DNA of 64,000 bases from Sesamum alatum (GCA_034509735.1 JACGWO010000007.1:19310046-19374045); one strand, 5' to 3'. Shown: positions 1 to 11,762, counted from the stretch's first letter. Numbers and translations: made by a program. The notes: a model not told the origin generated them from the sequence alone.

Positions 1-104
1 ACCCCTTGAGCGTGTTCGTTTAAATTAAAAGCATGCTTTAATTTTTGTATGTTTAGTTTTATCGCGCTTCCGCATTCGCGCAAATTTCCCGGAACGATCC
101 CCGA
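1..104 (+). repeat. 3' tail of a copia LTR, cut by window edge
   Basis: The stretch ACCCCTTGAGCGTG ... CGCGCTTCCGCATTCGCGC ... CCCGGAACGATCC matches the last ~100 bp of the J-type LTR at 36360-36470. The usual terminal CTTTCA is absent, so the copy is either truncated at about 104 or diverged there. No PBS follows it, which argues for a solo or truncated LTR. Confidence 0.7.
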
Positions 105-256
105 TTTCTATCATATTAATCAATGTATTTAAACCATAATTATATTTGTTAAACTGATTTAAAATGATATTATAGAAAAAGAATTAAGTTACATCTTTAT
201 AAAGTTATTTAGAAAGACCCTAGAAATTAGTAATAATTTATTTTACGTGTTAGGAG
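105..256. other. AT-rich non-element flank with TSD AGGAG
   Basis: Low-complexity AT-rich sequence with no recognisable coding or LTR content. Its last five bases, AGGAG (252-256), are repeated at 19985-19989 on the other side of element C and form that element's target-site duplication. Confidence 0.75.
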
Positions 257-1452
257 TATTAGAATAGGTGACCAGAAAGTCAATGGTATTGGTTGTTCTG
301 AGAACCATTCGTCAATTTTGTGAACAAGTAATATTATGTTAATGAATGTAGTAAGGATTCATAGGCATGAATTTGGTTGTACTTACTGCTTGCATCGTTA
401 CGATGTCACAACAAACGCCCACAGACTGAAATAACATTTCGGGAAATTGGAACTACGCTTGGAGGTAGGTTCATGAAATCAATTTCGCCGAATCAGTCTG
501 AAATACTCCAAGTCAAAGGAATCTCGAGACAGGGCAATCGGGAATCCATTTGAGACTTGCACTAAGGCATCTGCTGTCGTGTTTTCATCTACGGGTGACG
601 AGGATCGTCTAAGCAGTGTTAGGGGTCGGACCTGCTTGGGAGCGTGCGACTGAGTGTGACTCGCGGGAATCATCATATGGAAGCTACTCGGGCTTGGTCG
701 TATGACTCGTATTCCCGGTTCCGATAGTATGGGATTAGTCCTCGGAACTGAGGATCACGGCAGTCCCCTACATACTAAGGTTGTATCTTGGATCTGGTGA
801 AATTTGAACCGATTATATCACATGGTCGTCATACAGCCTTGTCCAGTGCAGTCGAAGTATGTAAGAACGGTGAATTCCAAGATAGGATCTGTCCCCCTGT
901 CAAAAGGATATAACAGCAAGATCTCCTATGCGCTCGGAGATGGTTTAGACTCACAAAGTCTATGGCTAGCACTTGATGTAGTGAGAAAGGTTTTCCTACG
1001 TCGAGTTAAACCTATCTCGAGCATTTATGCATAGTTGCCTAGTCAAGAATGGGAACCGACCCCTAGACTAAAGGCGGGGAGACAGGCGACAGTAGGACCG
1101 TAGCCGTATGTATCGAGCGTCGGTAGGACCGCACCTGCGTATAACTCGGAGCCTAAATGTTCACACCATAATTCACCTAGTCTCTAGTGCCATGGACCGT
1201 TGCTTAGATGGCACCCATGGTAACGGACTACTTTGGTTATGAAATAACAAGAAGTAGGTCAGAGTCTAGCTGAAAGGTGAACCTAAAGAGTCACACCCGC
1301 TACACCAAATGAAAGGGAATTAATTTGGAATTAATTTCGGGAGAAGGTTTTATTTAATGGAATTAAAAATTATACTTCTTGGAGATTCAAGCTCGATGAA
1401 TTATTTGGAATAATCGGGCTTGAGTTCATAAATTAGATTTATGAATTTTATA
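257..1452 (+). repeat. Element C 5' LTR, first part
   Basis: Begins TATTAGAATAGGTGACCAG (normally TGTTAG). It aligns with 17748-18930 and is broken at TTATA (1448-1452) by insertion of element A; the LTR resumes at 11275. The block CCATGGACCGTTGC near 1190, shared by all LTRs of the window, lies here. Confidence 0.93.
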
Positions 1453-3466
1453 TGAAAGATTATGTGGATCGTCCCGGGAAAAACGCGAATGCGGAAGCGC
1501 GGTATAATGAAAATTAAAACGGAATTTAAACATGCTTTTAAATTAAAAAAACACGTTTCAAAGGGTGTGCCTTTGAAATTTTCCCGGGCATTCGGTGTAT
1601 CTCATGAACGTATAACATAAAATGAATCATGGAGGCCATAGGGTTGAAAATTAAAGAGGGACGAAAATTTTAAAACGAGACCTACCCGTTGTCGTTTTCG
1701 TCTTTCAACGGCTACACGCGTTGTTCCCCGTTTTGCACCAAGATCCCGTCTTTGAGACCCTCTAATTCGTGGACACACGATCCACCCACGTATCTTGCAC
1801 GTCGTGGCTAGCAACGAACAAGTGTTATAATTTTTTTGAGTGGATGAATCAATAACACATTATCAATTAATGGTATTGATTCATTCAAGATTCTAATGTT
1901 CAAGAACAAAAAGAATCAAGAAACCATTTTCTTGAGAGAGAGAGAGGGGCGGACGAGAGAGATGGGAGAGAGAGAGAAACCGTGTGTGTGTGTTGTGTTG
2001 TGTGTGTGTGTGTTGGAGTTTCATCATCTCGTAAATTGTAGGATGCTAGGGGTTTATATAGAAGAGGAGTTTAATCCTCTTTAAACTCCTCTTTTAAGAA
2101 CTCTAATTTGATTAGGATTTTTGACCTAGTCAAAGTCCTAGTCAAACTAGTGTTTTGACCTAGTCAAAAACGATCCTAGCCATCCATCTCTCCCATTAAT
2201 CTCAACCGTTTGATTTAATTTAATTTAATGGAAATATTTAAAACCTATTTAAATATTTCCAAGAGGCTAAAATAAATATAAATATTATTTAAGCCCATTA
2301 ATAAATCCCTTTGATAAATCCAATTTATCAATTTAATTCCTTCTATCAAATAGAAAGAATTATTTCTCCAAGAAAAATAAAGGTCCCGATTAAATCTAAT
2401 TTAATCATTCCTTCACTCCAATATTTAATTCCAAATTAAATATTTAATTGTGTGTGGATAGTGTGTGTGACTCTTTAGGTTCACCATTCAGCTAGACTTG
2501 GTCGGATTCCTAGAATCCGTCCGTTACCATGGGTGGCCATCTAGCAACGGTCCATGGCACTAGAGACTAGTGAAAATATTCAGGGATGAACATTTAGGCT
2601 CTAACAGTACGCTTGTCCTTCTGTCTTCGGTCTCATCACTTAGTGTCTAGGGCACGGATAACGCAGGTACCCATCTTGGACCTAAGTGTCGGTCTGTCCT
2701 CACTAAACGCCGCAAGGGAAACCTTCCTTCTGTTCAGTCACTGTGGCCACAGTTTTAGGGACAAGACCTAGAGCATACATGAGACTCAACTGTCAAAACC
2801 TATCTGACAGGAGACAGATCCTTTCTTGGAAACTACTGTCACTTTGCACACCAAGACTGCACTAGACATGGCTTATGACTACCAAAGAGAATTCTGGCAA
2901 TCTCTCACCATATCTAAGATACAGTTCTGATGTACAGGTAAACTCAGTAATTCCTCAAGTCAAAGGACTTGACCTGTACCGTTGGAACCGGGAATACTCG
3001 TCATACCTTGCAGACCATACTCAAGGTCCTCCGTAAGACGGTTCCCACGAGTCACCTCAGTCAGCTGCGTCCTAGCAGGCTAACCCACTAACACTGCTTT
3101 AGACGATCCTCGTCACCCGTCGATGAAACACGACAGCAGATGCTTAGTGCAAGTCTCAAATGGAATCCCGGTACCCATTTTCGGGATTCCTTGACTTGGA
3201 GATTTCCGGACTGATTCGGGGAAGACTGATTTCATGGACCTACCTCCAAGCGTAGTCCCAGTCCCCGAAATCGAATCTCAGTCCGTGGCTCTGTTTGCGT
3301 AGTGAACAGATATGGAAAAATAGGTGCAAGTGAACACAAAACAAAGTAATGCCAAATGAAAATTCACTTCTTTATTCATTAATGATTTATCAAAACACTT
3401 ATAATTGTCTAGACATAGGTTACATATACCCGCCAAAATTGGCTTACATGGTCACCTATTCTAACA
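1453..3466 (-). repeat. Element A 3' LTR (complete)
   Basis: On the plus strand it runs from TGAAAGATTATGTGG to CCTATTCTAACA, i.e. TGTTAG...CTTTCA in element orientation, 2014 bp. It contains GA/CT and TG/AC microsatellites at about 1936-2012 (transcribed 5' UTR region), a TATA box at 2054-2060 (minus strand), and the conserved CCATGGACCGTTGC block near 2530. The polypurine tract complement lies immediately outside at 3467-3478. Confidence 0.95.
2054..2167 (-). promoter_or_regulatory. LTR promoter: TATA box with W-box cluster
   Basis: In element orientation the TATA box TATATAA is at 2060-2054. Five TTGAC[CT] cores (W-box, the WRKY transcription-factor site) lie upstream at 2121-2126, 2128-2133, 2140-2145, 2155-2160 and 2162-2167. 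The arrangement is repeated in the other A/B/C/J/I/M-type LTRs. WRKY binding is inferred from the motif only. Confidence 0.55.
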
Positions 3467-3483
3467 ATTCTCCCACTTGACCT

Positions 3484-5106
3484 TTAAAGCCAATCACCCA
3501 TATGCCTAATCCCCATCTTCTCAAGATGTTGCGTATGAGCACTTTGCGACATAGGCTTTGTCAGCGGGTCTGCTGTGTTGTCTGCTGAGTTGACTCGGTC
3601 CATCCGAACGTCACCTCTTCCTACCATTTCTCTAAGAAGATGGTAGCGTCTAAGAATGTGTTTGGAACGGTGGGTGAGATCTCGGTTCCTTCGCTTGCGC
3701 TATTGCACCGTTGTTATCACAGAAGATGACAACGGGCTCGGCGATGCTAGGCACCACACCCAACTCTTGGATGTAGTTTTCTCATCCAAACCGCTTCCTT
3801 GGCAGCTTCTGAAGCTGCTATGTATTCAGCCTCAGTGGTGGAGTCAGCACTGGTTGCTTGCTTGGAACTTTTCCAAGCCACTACTCCTCCGTTGAGCTTG
3901 AATACATACCCCGATTGAGACTTGGCATCATCGTCATCAGACTGGAAGCTGGCGTCGCTAAAGCCTTCCAGAATTAGTTTTCCATTGCCATAGACTAAGA
4001 ACATTTCCTTAGTCCTCCTTAGGTACTTAAGGATGCCCTTAACTGCATTCCAATGTGCCTCTCCTGCACAGGACTGATATCTGCTAGTCACGCTCAAAAG
4101 CGTATGCAATGTCAGGCCTGGTGCAGTGGACCGCATATTGGATGCTACCTACGGCAGAAGCATAGGGGATGACTTTCATCTTTTCAAGTTCCTCATCAGT
4201 CTGCGGGGACTGTTTCTTGGACAACTTGATCCCATGCCTCATAGGAAGGAGCCCTCGTTTGGAGTTGTCCATTCGATATCTCTTTAGGACTTTCTCCATA
4301 TACGAGTTTTGGGTGAGCCCTAACATCCTTTTAGATCTGTCCCTGACAATCTGGATGCCTAGGATGTAGGATGCTTCACCCAAGTCCTTCATGGAAAACT
4401 TGGTTGACAGCCATGCTTTCGTGTTTCCTAACATTCTGACGTCATTTCCAATGAGCAGAATGTCATCCACGTAAAGCACTAGGAACACTATGGAGCTCCC
4501 ACTGACCTTCTTGTATACACAAGGCTCGGATTCGTTTTTGATGAAGTCATAACCCCGTATTACTTCATCAAATCGAATGTTCCAACTCCGGAAAGCTTGT
4601 TTTGAGGCCATAGATGGACTTCTGGAGACGACAGACCTTCTGTTCTTCTCCAGCGACCGTGAAACCTCCGGCTGATCCATATAGATCTCTTCTTCAACGA
4701 AGCCGTTGAGGAAGGCCGTTTTCACGTCCATCTGCCATATTTCATAGTCATACCATGCTGCTATGGCAAGCAGGATCCGAATGGATTTAGCCATGGCTAC
4801 TGGCGAGTAGGTATCCTCAAAATCGACCCCGGGTCGTTGAGTGTATCCCTTAGCTACAAGCCTAGCCTTGAAGGTAGTGACCTCTCCATCAACGCCGAGT
4901 TTGCGCTTGTAGACCCACTTACAGCCCACTGGCTTAACACCTTTCGGTGGATCTACAAGTCTCCAAACTTGGTTCTCGCTCATGGAGTCCATTTCGGTTT
5001 TCATGGCCTCAAGCCATCTCCCAGAGTCGATGTCTGACATCGCTTCCCCGTATGTCTTAGGATCGTTATCCAGAAGATCGGTCGCACCTAGAAATCCATA
5101 TCTCAC
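3484..5106 (-). pseudogene. Element A reverse transcriptase and RNase H, frameshifted
   Basis: The N-terminal part carries the copia RT hallmarks KARLVAKGYTQ, the D of QMDVKTAFLNG, and the catalytic YVDD (LYVDDILLIGND). A lost G near 4672 and a gained A near 4610 shift about 27 codons out of frame before compensating, destroying the segment equivalent to CRLQKSIYGLKQ in B and M. A further extra T near 4100 ends the frame. RNase H continues in another frame (4136-3747) with DASFQSDDDD and STTEAEYIAA, and a last extra A at about 3785 destroys the C-terminal part, which still shows CDNN-type sequence. The original stop is TAA at 3484-3486, 17 bp before the 3' LTR. A conceptual protein would be non-functional. 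Confidence 0.93.
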
Positions 5107-6713
5107 TGGAGGTCTGGATTCTCTAGTGGACCTTCGGAGAACGGAACGTTAGTGGTAACTGTGGGCGCTGACTGTATCGGAGCCGGCGGTTCAGGGGCCG
5201 GGGCTGGCCTGCCTTGAGGTTGTCCTTCATGCCTAGCATGTTGGACTTCTCTAGGTAGGTCAGTCCTCCTAGTGTCTATCCTGAATCCTCTAGGTGAGGT
5301 TTCCGCAACTGTTTCTGATGACTGAGTTCCATCACTTGATTCCTCAAGGATCAGCTCATCAGGTTGGATATCCTCTGGGAAGCCTTGCTCCAAGAATACT
5401 GCATTCCTTGAAACAAATACCTTTTGTTCCAAAGGGTCATAAAAGTAATAACCCGCAGTTTCTTTAGGGTATCCAACGAACCTGCATAGGCTAGACCTGG
5501 ATTCTAGCTTATCTCCCACTAACCTCTTGACGTATGCGGGGCTACCCCACACTTTCAAGTAGTTGTAGGATGCAGGCTTGCCGTGCCATATCTCATATGG
5601 CGTTTGGGTCACTACACTAGTAGGCGCCAAATTCAATAACTTGGCTGCCGTTTCTAATGCATAACCCCAAAACGATAGGGGCAATTTGGTAAAACTCATC
5701 ATGGAACGAACCATGTCCAACAGGGTTCGGTTCCTCCTTTCAGAGAAGCCATTTAGCTGTGGTGTTCCGGGAGGTGTCCATTCTGATATTATACCATGTT
5801 CCTTTAGATAATCTAGGAATTCGGCACTAAGGTATTCACCGCCTCGGTCTGACCGTAGGACATTAATTTTGCAGTTGGTTTGATTCTCCACTTCAAGTCT
5901 GAATTCTTTAAACCTCTCAAGAGCTTCAGACTTGTACCTCATCAGGTAAACATAACCATACCGTGAATGATCATCGGTGAAGGTTATGAAGTAGGAGAAC
6001 CCACCTCGGGCCTGCGTCCTTAGTGGTCCACACACGTCTGTATGGACCAAGTCCAACAGACCTGTGGCAAGCCTGCTTTGTCCTACAAAGGGCTTCCTGG
6101 TCATTTTCCATCTTAGACAAGATTCACAAGTTGGTAGATCACTCAAGTCCCCAACCTCTAGGTTCTTTGAGTCTACCAACCTTTTCATCCTATCTTGGGA
6201 TATGTGACCTAGCCTAGCGTGCCACAGACGTGCGTTCCCGTTATTATCTAATTTCCGTTTGTGTTGAGCGTTAAGAACGAAATTTGTTTGTTGCAAGATA
6301 TAGAGCCCATTATGTAATGTACCAAGTAGATGAGCAATTCCACACCTCATCAAATAAAAGCAATTTTTATTGATTTTAAACTCATAACCATTATTGTCTA
6401 ACAATGGAATGGAAATGATGTTTTTAATCATACTGGGTACAAAATAAACTTGCTCCAATTCTATGCTAATGGTATCACTAATAACTAAAGTGGCGGATCC
6501 TACTGCTTCTGCCGAGATGGCCTTGCCATTTCCGAGCTTCAGGATCATGTCCCCGCTACTTAGTTTTCTGCTTCTTTTCAACACCTGCAAATCATTGCAA
6601 ATGTGAGCTCCACAGCCGGTATCCAATACCCAAGAGGCAGAATTAGTGACCATGTTAACCTCAATCACAAATATACCTTGGTTTGAGAAGAGTTTGGGGG
6701 CTCTCTCTTCCAA
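5103..6713 (-). pseudogene. Element A protease and integrase segment (open over 536 codons)
   Basis: The aspartic protease motif WVLDTGCGAHIC lies near residue 28. The integrase zinc region (WHARLGH ... CESC) is followed by the catalytic core with its first D in HTDVCGP, its second D in ITFTDDHSRYG, and the E of ERRNRTLLD after WTPPGTPQLNG. The copia integrase C-terminal segment with YLKVWGSPAYVK and CRFVGYPKETAGYYFYDP follows. The frame then ends because a C is missing relative to element B near 5143 (GTTCCG versus GTTCCCG), cutting the link to RT. The segment is read in a single frame with gag in the closely related M, so it is part of a polyprotein and not a separate gene. Confidence 0.93.
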
Positions 6714-7538
6714 TGCCCTTTCTCACGGCAGTTGATACATATGTCATATGCCTTCGACTGTTGCTTGGAGACAACCTTTCCCTTTCCTTTGCCTTTCCCC
6801 TCTTTGGCAATGGGAACACTCTGAGTGTTCGTAGCTGCTATGACTGCCTTTCCCTTCCCTTTCTTCCTTTTCCAACGTCCGGCACCCTTGCCTTTCGTCT
6901 TGGAAGTAGAAGCACCTCCAAACAATACCGAAGGCATGGACTTCTTAGTCGTTGCCTCGTATTGCACCAACATATTGATCAACTCATGAATACCCTTCTC
7001 AAGTGCATTCATGTTGTAGTTGACAATAAATTGATCAAAGGAGGGTGGGAGTGACTGAAGGATCACATCTATGTACGTTTTCGTTATCGAGACCTGCCTT
7101 TAGGTCCTCGAGCTTTTCCACTAGGGTAAGCATTTTAACCCCATGTTCTTGTACAGAGGATCCTTCTGTCATTTTAGTTCCAAAGAACGCCTTGGTCGTG
7201 ACATACCTAGTATGCCGGTCCGGGACTGCATAGCAATCCTTAAGGCGAGCCATTATGGAAGGGACATCGTCTAGCCTTTCATATTGCTTCTGAATCTCAT
7301 TGGTCATCGAAGCAAGTATGATGCTACGAACCTTCCGGTTATCCTTATGCCAAGTCTCGAACGTCTCACGTTCCTCTGGCGTGGATCCTTCCGGTAAGGT
7401 CCTAGGGAGAGGCTCGTCCATGACGTAGCCTTGGTTCTCATAATCCAGGACTATCCTGAGATTGCGCAACCAGTCGTTGTAGTTGGTTCCATTAAATTTG
7501 TTTGTCTCAAGAATGGTTGAAAGTGGGTTCTTAGACAT
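6665..7538 (-). pseudogene. Element A gag (nucleocapsid-type), frameshifted
   Basis: The start ATG at 7538-7536 gives a protein opening MSKNPLSTILETNKFNGTNY, a copia Gag N-terminus, followed by the conserved WHKDNRKVRSIILASM. An extra A in AAAA near 7083 (AAA in B) shifts the frame. The second part (7066-6665) includes a lysine/glycine-rich basic linker and the CCHC zinc knuckle CINCREKGHWKRE, whose last Cys is lost through a TG-to-C change near 6703 that also shifts frame. Gag would coat and package the element RNA in cytoplasmic virus-like particles. Two lesions make this copy inactive. Confidence 0.92.
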
Positions 7539-7713
7539 TTTAAAATCTACATGTAGAAAAACAACGCGCGATCAGCAGAAAGTAAAGACGGTGGTTTGAT
7601 AAAAAATAATTAAATGCTTGGTCTTTAGTCATTTAATCCTCCCACTATTTATACGAAAACACGGTACTCTCAAACGTAGTTTTCGGGAAATCCTTTCCTA
7701 GTGGGCTTGGGAT

Positions 7714-7802
7714 CCACAGCGATTTTTCCCATACCCCGCTTTTACGATTCGCATGGAAAAGATCCTGTGGGAGGTATTCCATACCATTCTCGTTCCACGA
7801 GA
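7714..7802 (-). promoter_or_regulatory. Three-hairpin leader RNA domain (element A copy)
   Basis: In element orientation: hairpin 1 TCTCGT-GGA-ACGAGA (7802-7788), hairpin 2 GGTAT-GGA-ATACC (7785-7773), and hairpin 3 closed by CCACAG/CTGTGG (7770-7765 with 7719-7714) around the invariant loop GAATCGTAAAAGC. It is identical in stems to the B copy. The function is unknown; its position 176 nt before gag suggests packaging, dimerisation or translation control. Confidence 0.6.
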
Positions 7803-9083
7803 TTCCCAAGATTATTACCTCACCCTTTTGCATGATCCCGAGGACTCCAAGCGAATCATGCTAATTAGGCGTTAGACCCGACCCAATCGACCGAGCCATG
7901 GACCCACTAGTACCCCCACGACTCGTGAGACAGGTAGCAGCAGCCCATTTTTCGTTCATGACCTAGTGCAGCTTCTTTTAAGTACAATAACGTGCCACGA
8001 CTCGTGAGACCATGCTATTGACCTAAGACAGCTTCCTCACTATGCCATGGATTGGAAGGCATGGACGAACTCCTAGAGTTCATGTCCACTTTATCTAGGG
8101 TCTAATATTTTAACATTGGTCCAACCAATGTGAGAGTAATAATGACCGAGATCTCATACTATATCCATACATTCATCCAAAAATGCATAAATGAAATTCA
8201 TCCATAGCAGTTATACATGATAAATAAAACCCATTCATCCATCACAATAACCACATGCAAAATTAAAGCCTAGCACGCCCCTGTTGGATGATCACAAGCC
8301 CGAATCCTATGCGATCCACTGAGCCCGCAGTGGATCTATGGTCAATCTAGGGTTGGTCCTATACTATTACAATAATAGTAACCCAATCATCATTCTGATG
8401 GGCCTTGGTCTCTTTTTCTCTTTCTTCACTTCATGGAAAACGCCAAGGGACCTCCGGTCTGGGCTCTCCATGTGGTCCTTCCTTCTTCTCCACCAATTAC
8501 AAAAATGGAAACCTCACTCCTAGTCTACTCTCATTACATATAAAAAAAATAGAAACCCCAGCGAAAACCCGGGGGAGTACATAAGGAGGGAGGTAGAAAG
8601 CCTTATTATTCCAAGGCACTAGAAAGAGAGAAGGAGAAAGCAGTTTAAAGAGGCACACAGGCCCAACAGTAAATTAAACCATACATTCGGTCTAGGGCTC
8701 GTGATCATCCATTTCCATCCAACACACATAATTACATGATCCAATCACATAATCATAATATTCCAACAACACATGATTTCCAATCACATCAATCCAAGAT
8801 GAAAATAAATGAACATGTGCGTAACGTGTGAAAATAAAATATAAATATTGGCAATGTAAATTTTTTTTTTTTTTTTTCGTTTTAGGAAAACCTTTCCTCA
8901 TTATTTTAAGTAAAATAACCCTGGGATTTCAAATCCATTTATTTTACTCCTAAAATAATGTCTTTAGGAATTTAGGAAAAAATTGAACCCAAAAAACGAA
9001 TTTTTCAGAATTAATTCAAAATTAAAACTGAAAATAAATTTAAAAATAAAATTACACTAGGGTTTCAAAACCCTAGCTAAGGA

Positions 9084-9549
9084 GCCACCGGCCGCCGCCG
9101 CCTGCAGCAGTCGGCCGCCGCCGCCTGCAGCAGTCGGCCGCCGGGCGCGCAGGGCAGCAGGCCCTGCCTGCCGCCTCTGCGCGCGCAGGCACCGCCTTGC
9201 CGGGCGCGCGCGCGCAGGCCCCTGCCTGTGTGCGCGCGCGCCTGGCCGGCATCAGTCTGCGCGGCCTGGCGCATCGGCAGGCCGACGCGCGCGCAGGCTC
9301 CTTTGCCTGTGCGCGCGCGCTGGCCTGCTGGCCACCGGCCGCGTCCCTGCGTCGTGCGCAGAGCGCGCGCGCAGACGCGCACTGGGCGTGCCTGCTGGGC
9401 GCGCGCGCGCAGACGCCTCCGTCTGCGTGCGCGCGCGCCTGGCGGCGCGCCTGGGTGCCCGTCCGCGCGCGGGCTCCTCCGCCCGCCAGCCTTGCGCGCG
9501 CGCGCGCATCGGGCGCGCCTGCCGGGCGCGCGCGCGCAGACACCTCTGT
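9084..9549 (-). repeat. GC-rich CG-alternating island in element A leader
   Basis: Nearly pure G/C with many GCGCGCGC runs and recurrent CCTGCGCGCGC and GGCGCGCGCGCGCAGAC units, embedded in an otherwise AT-rich element. It corresponds to 42710-43165 of element B. Long open frames here on both strands (Ala/Arg/Gly-rich) follow from base composition and are not regarded as genes. It stops abruptly at 9548-9549 at a deletion junction with LTR sequence. Confidence 0.85.
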
Positions 9550-11269
9550 TTTGCACCAAGATCCGTCTTTGAGACCCTCTAATTCGTGACACACGATCCA
9601 CCCACGTATCTTGCACGTCGTGCTAGCAACGAACAAGTGTATAATTTTTTGAGTGGATGAATCAATAACACATTATCAATTAATGGTATTGATTCATCAA
9701 GATTCTAATGTTCCAAGAACAAAAGAATCAAGAAAACCATTTTCTTGAGAGAGAGAGAGGGGCGGACGAGAGAGATGGGAGAGAGAGAGAAACCGTGTGT
9801 GTGTGTTGTGTGTGTGTGTGTTGGAGTTTCATCATCTCGTAAATTGTAGGATGCTAGGGGTTTATATAGAAGAGGAGTTTAATCCTCTTTAAACTCCTCT
9901 TTTAAGAACTCTAATTTGATTAGGATTTTGACCTAGTCAAAGTCCTAGTCAAACTAGTGTTTTTGACCTAGTCAAAACGATCCTAGCCATCCATCTCTCC
10001 CATTAATCTCAACCGTTGATTTAATTTAATTTAATGGAAATATTTAAAACCTATTTAAATATTTCCAAGAGGCTAAAATAAATATAAATATTATTTAAGC
10101 CCATTAAATAAATCCCTTTGATAAATCCAATTTATCAATTTAATTCCTTCTATCAAATAGAAAGAATTATTTCTCCAAGAAAAATAAAGGTCCCGATTAA
10201 ATCTAATTTAATCATTCCTTCACTCCAATATTTAATTCCAAATTAAATATTTAATTGTGTGTGGATAGTGTTTGACTCTTTAGGTTCACCATTCAGCTAG
10301 ACTTGGTCGGATTCCTAGAATCCGTCCGTTACCATGGGTGGCCATCTAGCAACGGTCCATGGCACTAGAGACTAGGTGAAATATTCAGGGATGAACATTT
10401 AGGCTCTAACAATACGCTTGTCCTTCTGTCTTCGGTCTCATCACTTAGTGTCTAGGGCACGGATAACGCAGGTACCCATCTTGGACCTAAGTGTCGGTCT
10501 GTCCTCACTAAACGCCGCAAGGGAAACCTTCCCTTCTGTTCAGTCACTGTGGCCACAGTTTTAGGGACAAGACCTAGAGCATACATGAGACTCAACTGTC
10601 AAAACCTATTGACAGGAGACAGATCCTTTCTTGGAAACTACTGTCACTTTGCACACCAAGACTGCACTAGACATGGCTTATGACTACCAAAGAGAATTCT
10701 GGCAATCTCTCACCATATCTAAGATACAGTTCTGATGTACAGGTAAACGCAGTAATTCCTCAAGTCAAAGGACTTGACCTGTACCGTTGGAACCGGGAAT
10801 ACTCGTCATACCTTGCAGACCATACTCAAGGTCCTCCGTAAGACGGTTCCCACGAGTCACCTCAGTCAGCTGCGTCCTAGCAGGCTAACCCACTAACACT
10901 GCTTAGACGATCCTCGTCACCCGTCGATGAAACACGACAGCAGATGCTTAGTGGAAGTCTCAAATGGAATCCCGGTACCCATTTTCGGGATTCCTTGACT
11001 TGGAGATTTCCGGACTGATTCGGGAAGACTGATTTCATGGACCTACCTCCAAGCGTAGTCCCAGTCCCCGAAATCGAATCTCAGTCCGTGGGCTCTGTTT
11101 GCGTAGTGAACAGATATGGAAAAATAGGTGCAAGTGAACACAAACAAAGTAATGCCAAATGAAAATTCACTTCTTTATTCATTAATGATTTATCAAAACA
11201 CTTATAATTGTCTAGACATAGGTTACATATACCCGCCAAAATTGGCTTACATGGTCACCTATTCTAACA
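9548..11269 (-). repeat. Element A 5' LTR, 3'-truncated
   Basis: Aligns with 1730-3466 of the other LTR but lacks its last ~277 bp (equivalent to 1453-1729) and the adjoining PBS. The junction shares GT between GC-island and LTR sequence. A TATA box lies at 9862-9868 (minus strand). Differences from the 3' LTR in the last kilobase are about four substitutions and about eight single-base length changes by eye. Confidence 0.94.
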
Positions 11270-11324
11270 TTATAAAGCATGGGCTTTCCTTTTAATTAGA
11301 TTAAAAGGGTGAATTAATTAATTA

Positions 11325-11575
11325 GTGGGCTTGGTATATTAAATAGGATTTAATATAAAGTCCATGGGACTATTTAATTTAGAATTAAATAATCTCATTC
11401 TGTGGAATTAATTAATGGGCTTGATATATTAAATAGGATTTAATATAAAGTCTATGGGACTATTTAATTTAGAATTAAATAAGTCCTTTCCATTAATTAA
11501 TTAATGGGCTTAGTATATTAAATATGATTTAATATAAAGTCCATGGGAATATTTAATTTAGAATTAAATAGGCCC
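11325..11575 (+). repeat. AT-rich tandem array in C LTR (three units of ~85-92 bp)
   Basis: Three successive units of the pattern GGGCTTGRTATATTAAATA ... TATTTAATTTAGAATTAAATA. The same array is present in the 3' LTR at about 18985-19240, so it predates the insertion of C. Each unit holds the internal inverted repeat ATTTAATTTAGAATTAAAT. Confidence 0.85.
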
Positions 11576-11649
11576 ATTCCATAAAACCCATCAAAATGGA
11601 TGGACAAGATTTGATCTAGAGAATGATGAGATGAAGGGCCATGATTAAT

Positions 11650-11762
11650 TTGACTTAATCAAAGCCTAATTTGACTAGGATTTGACTAGGTCAAAATCCT
11701 AGTCAAAGTGTGTCTCTTTGGAAGAGTTTGAGAAGGAATAGGAATTCCATCTTCTATAAATA
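11650..11762 (+). promoter_or_regulatory. Element C LTR promoter: five W-box cores and TATAAATA
   Basis: TTGACT or its complement occurs at 11650-11655, 11671-11676, 11682-11687, 11689-11694 (GGTCAA) and 11701-11706. TATAAATA is at 11755-11762. The 3' LTR repeats this with TATAAATA at 19416-19423. WRKY responsiveness is an inference from motif density. Confidence 0.6.

Larger units (their letters stand above)
7539..9549 (-). other. Element A untranslated leader
   Basis: Non-coding leader between the lost PBS and gag, close to identical to that of element B in inverse orientation. From gag outwards it holds an internal TATAAATA-like box (about 7647), the three-hairpin domain 7714-7802, two near-palindromes CACGACTCGTG at 7917-7927 and 7996-8006, one arm of a long-range inverted repeat at 8286-8301 with the other at about 8696-8711, a poly-T run near 8860, and the GC island 9084-9549. 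The first part of the leader is deleted. Confidence 0.85.
1453..11269 (-). mobile_element. Element A: near full-length copia retrotransposon lacking its PBS
   Basis: Inserted in the 5' LTR of element C with a perfect TSD TTATA (1448-1452 and 11270-11274). Reading on the minus strand: a 5' LTR truncated at its 3' end (11269-9548), leader (9549-7539), gag (7538 on), PR, INT, RT and RNase H to the stop at 3484-3486, PPT 3478-3467, and a 3' LTR (3466-1453). A deletion of about 0.67 kb, judged against element B, removes the end of the 5' LTR, the PBS and the start of the leader. The frame is broken by several one-base indels. A is a close relative of B and M. Confidence 0.95.

Noticed and set aside
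1936..2012. GA and TG runs in the LTRs as independent microsatellite loci
   Set aside because: They are the transcribed pyrimidine/AC-rich part of every A/B/C/J-type LTR and therefore element components.
9084..9549. CpG island of a host gene promoter
   Set aside because: Position, orientation and sequence match the leader of element B; no host transcript or exon is visible nearby.
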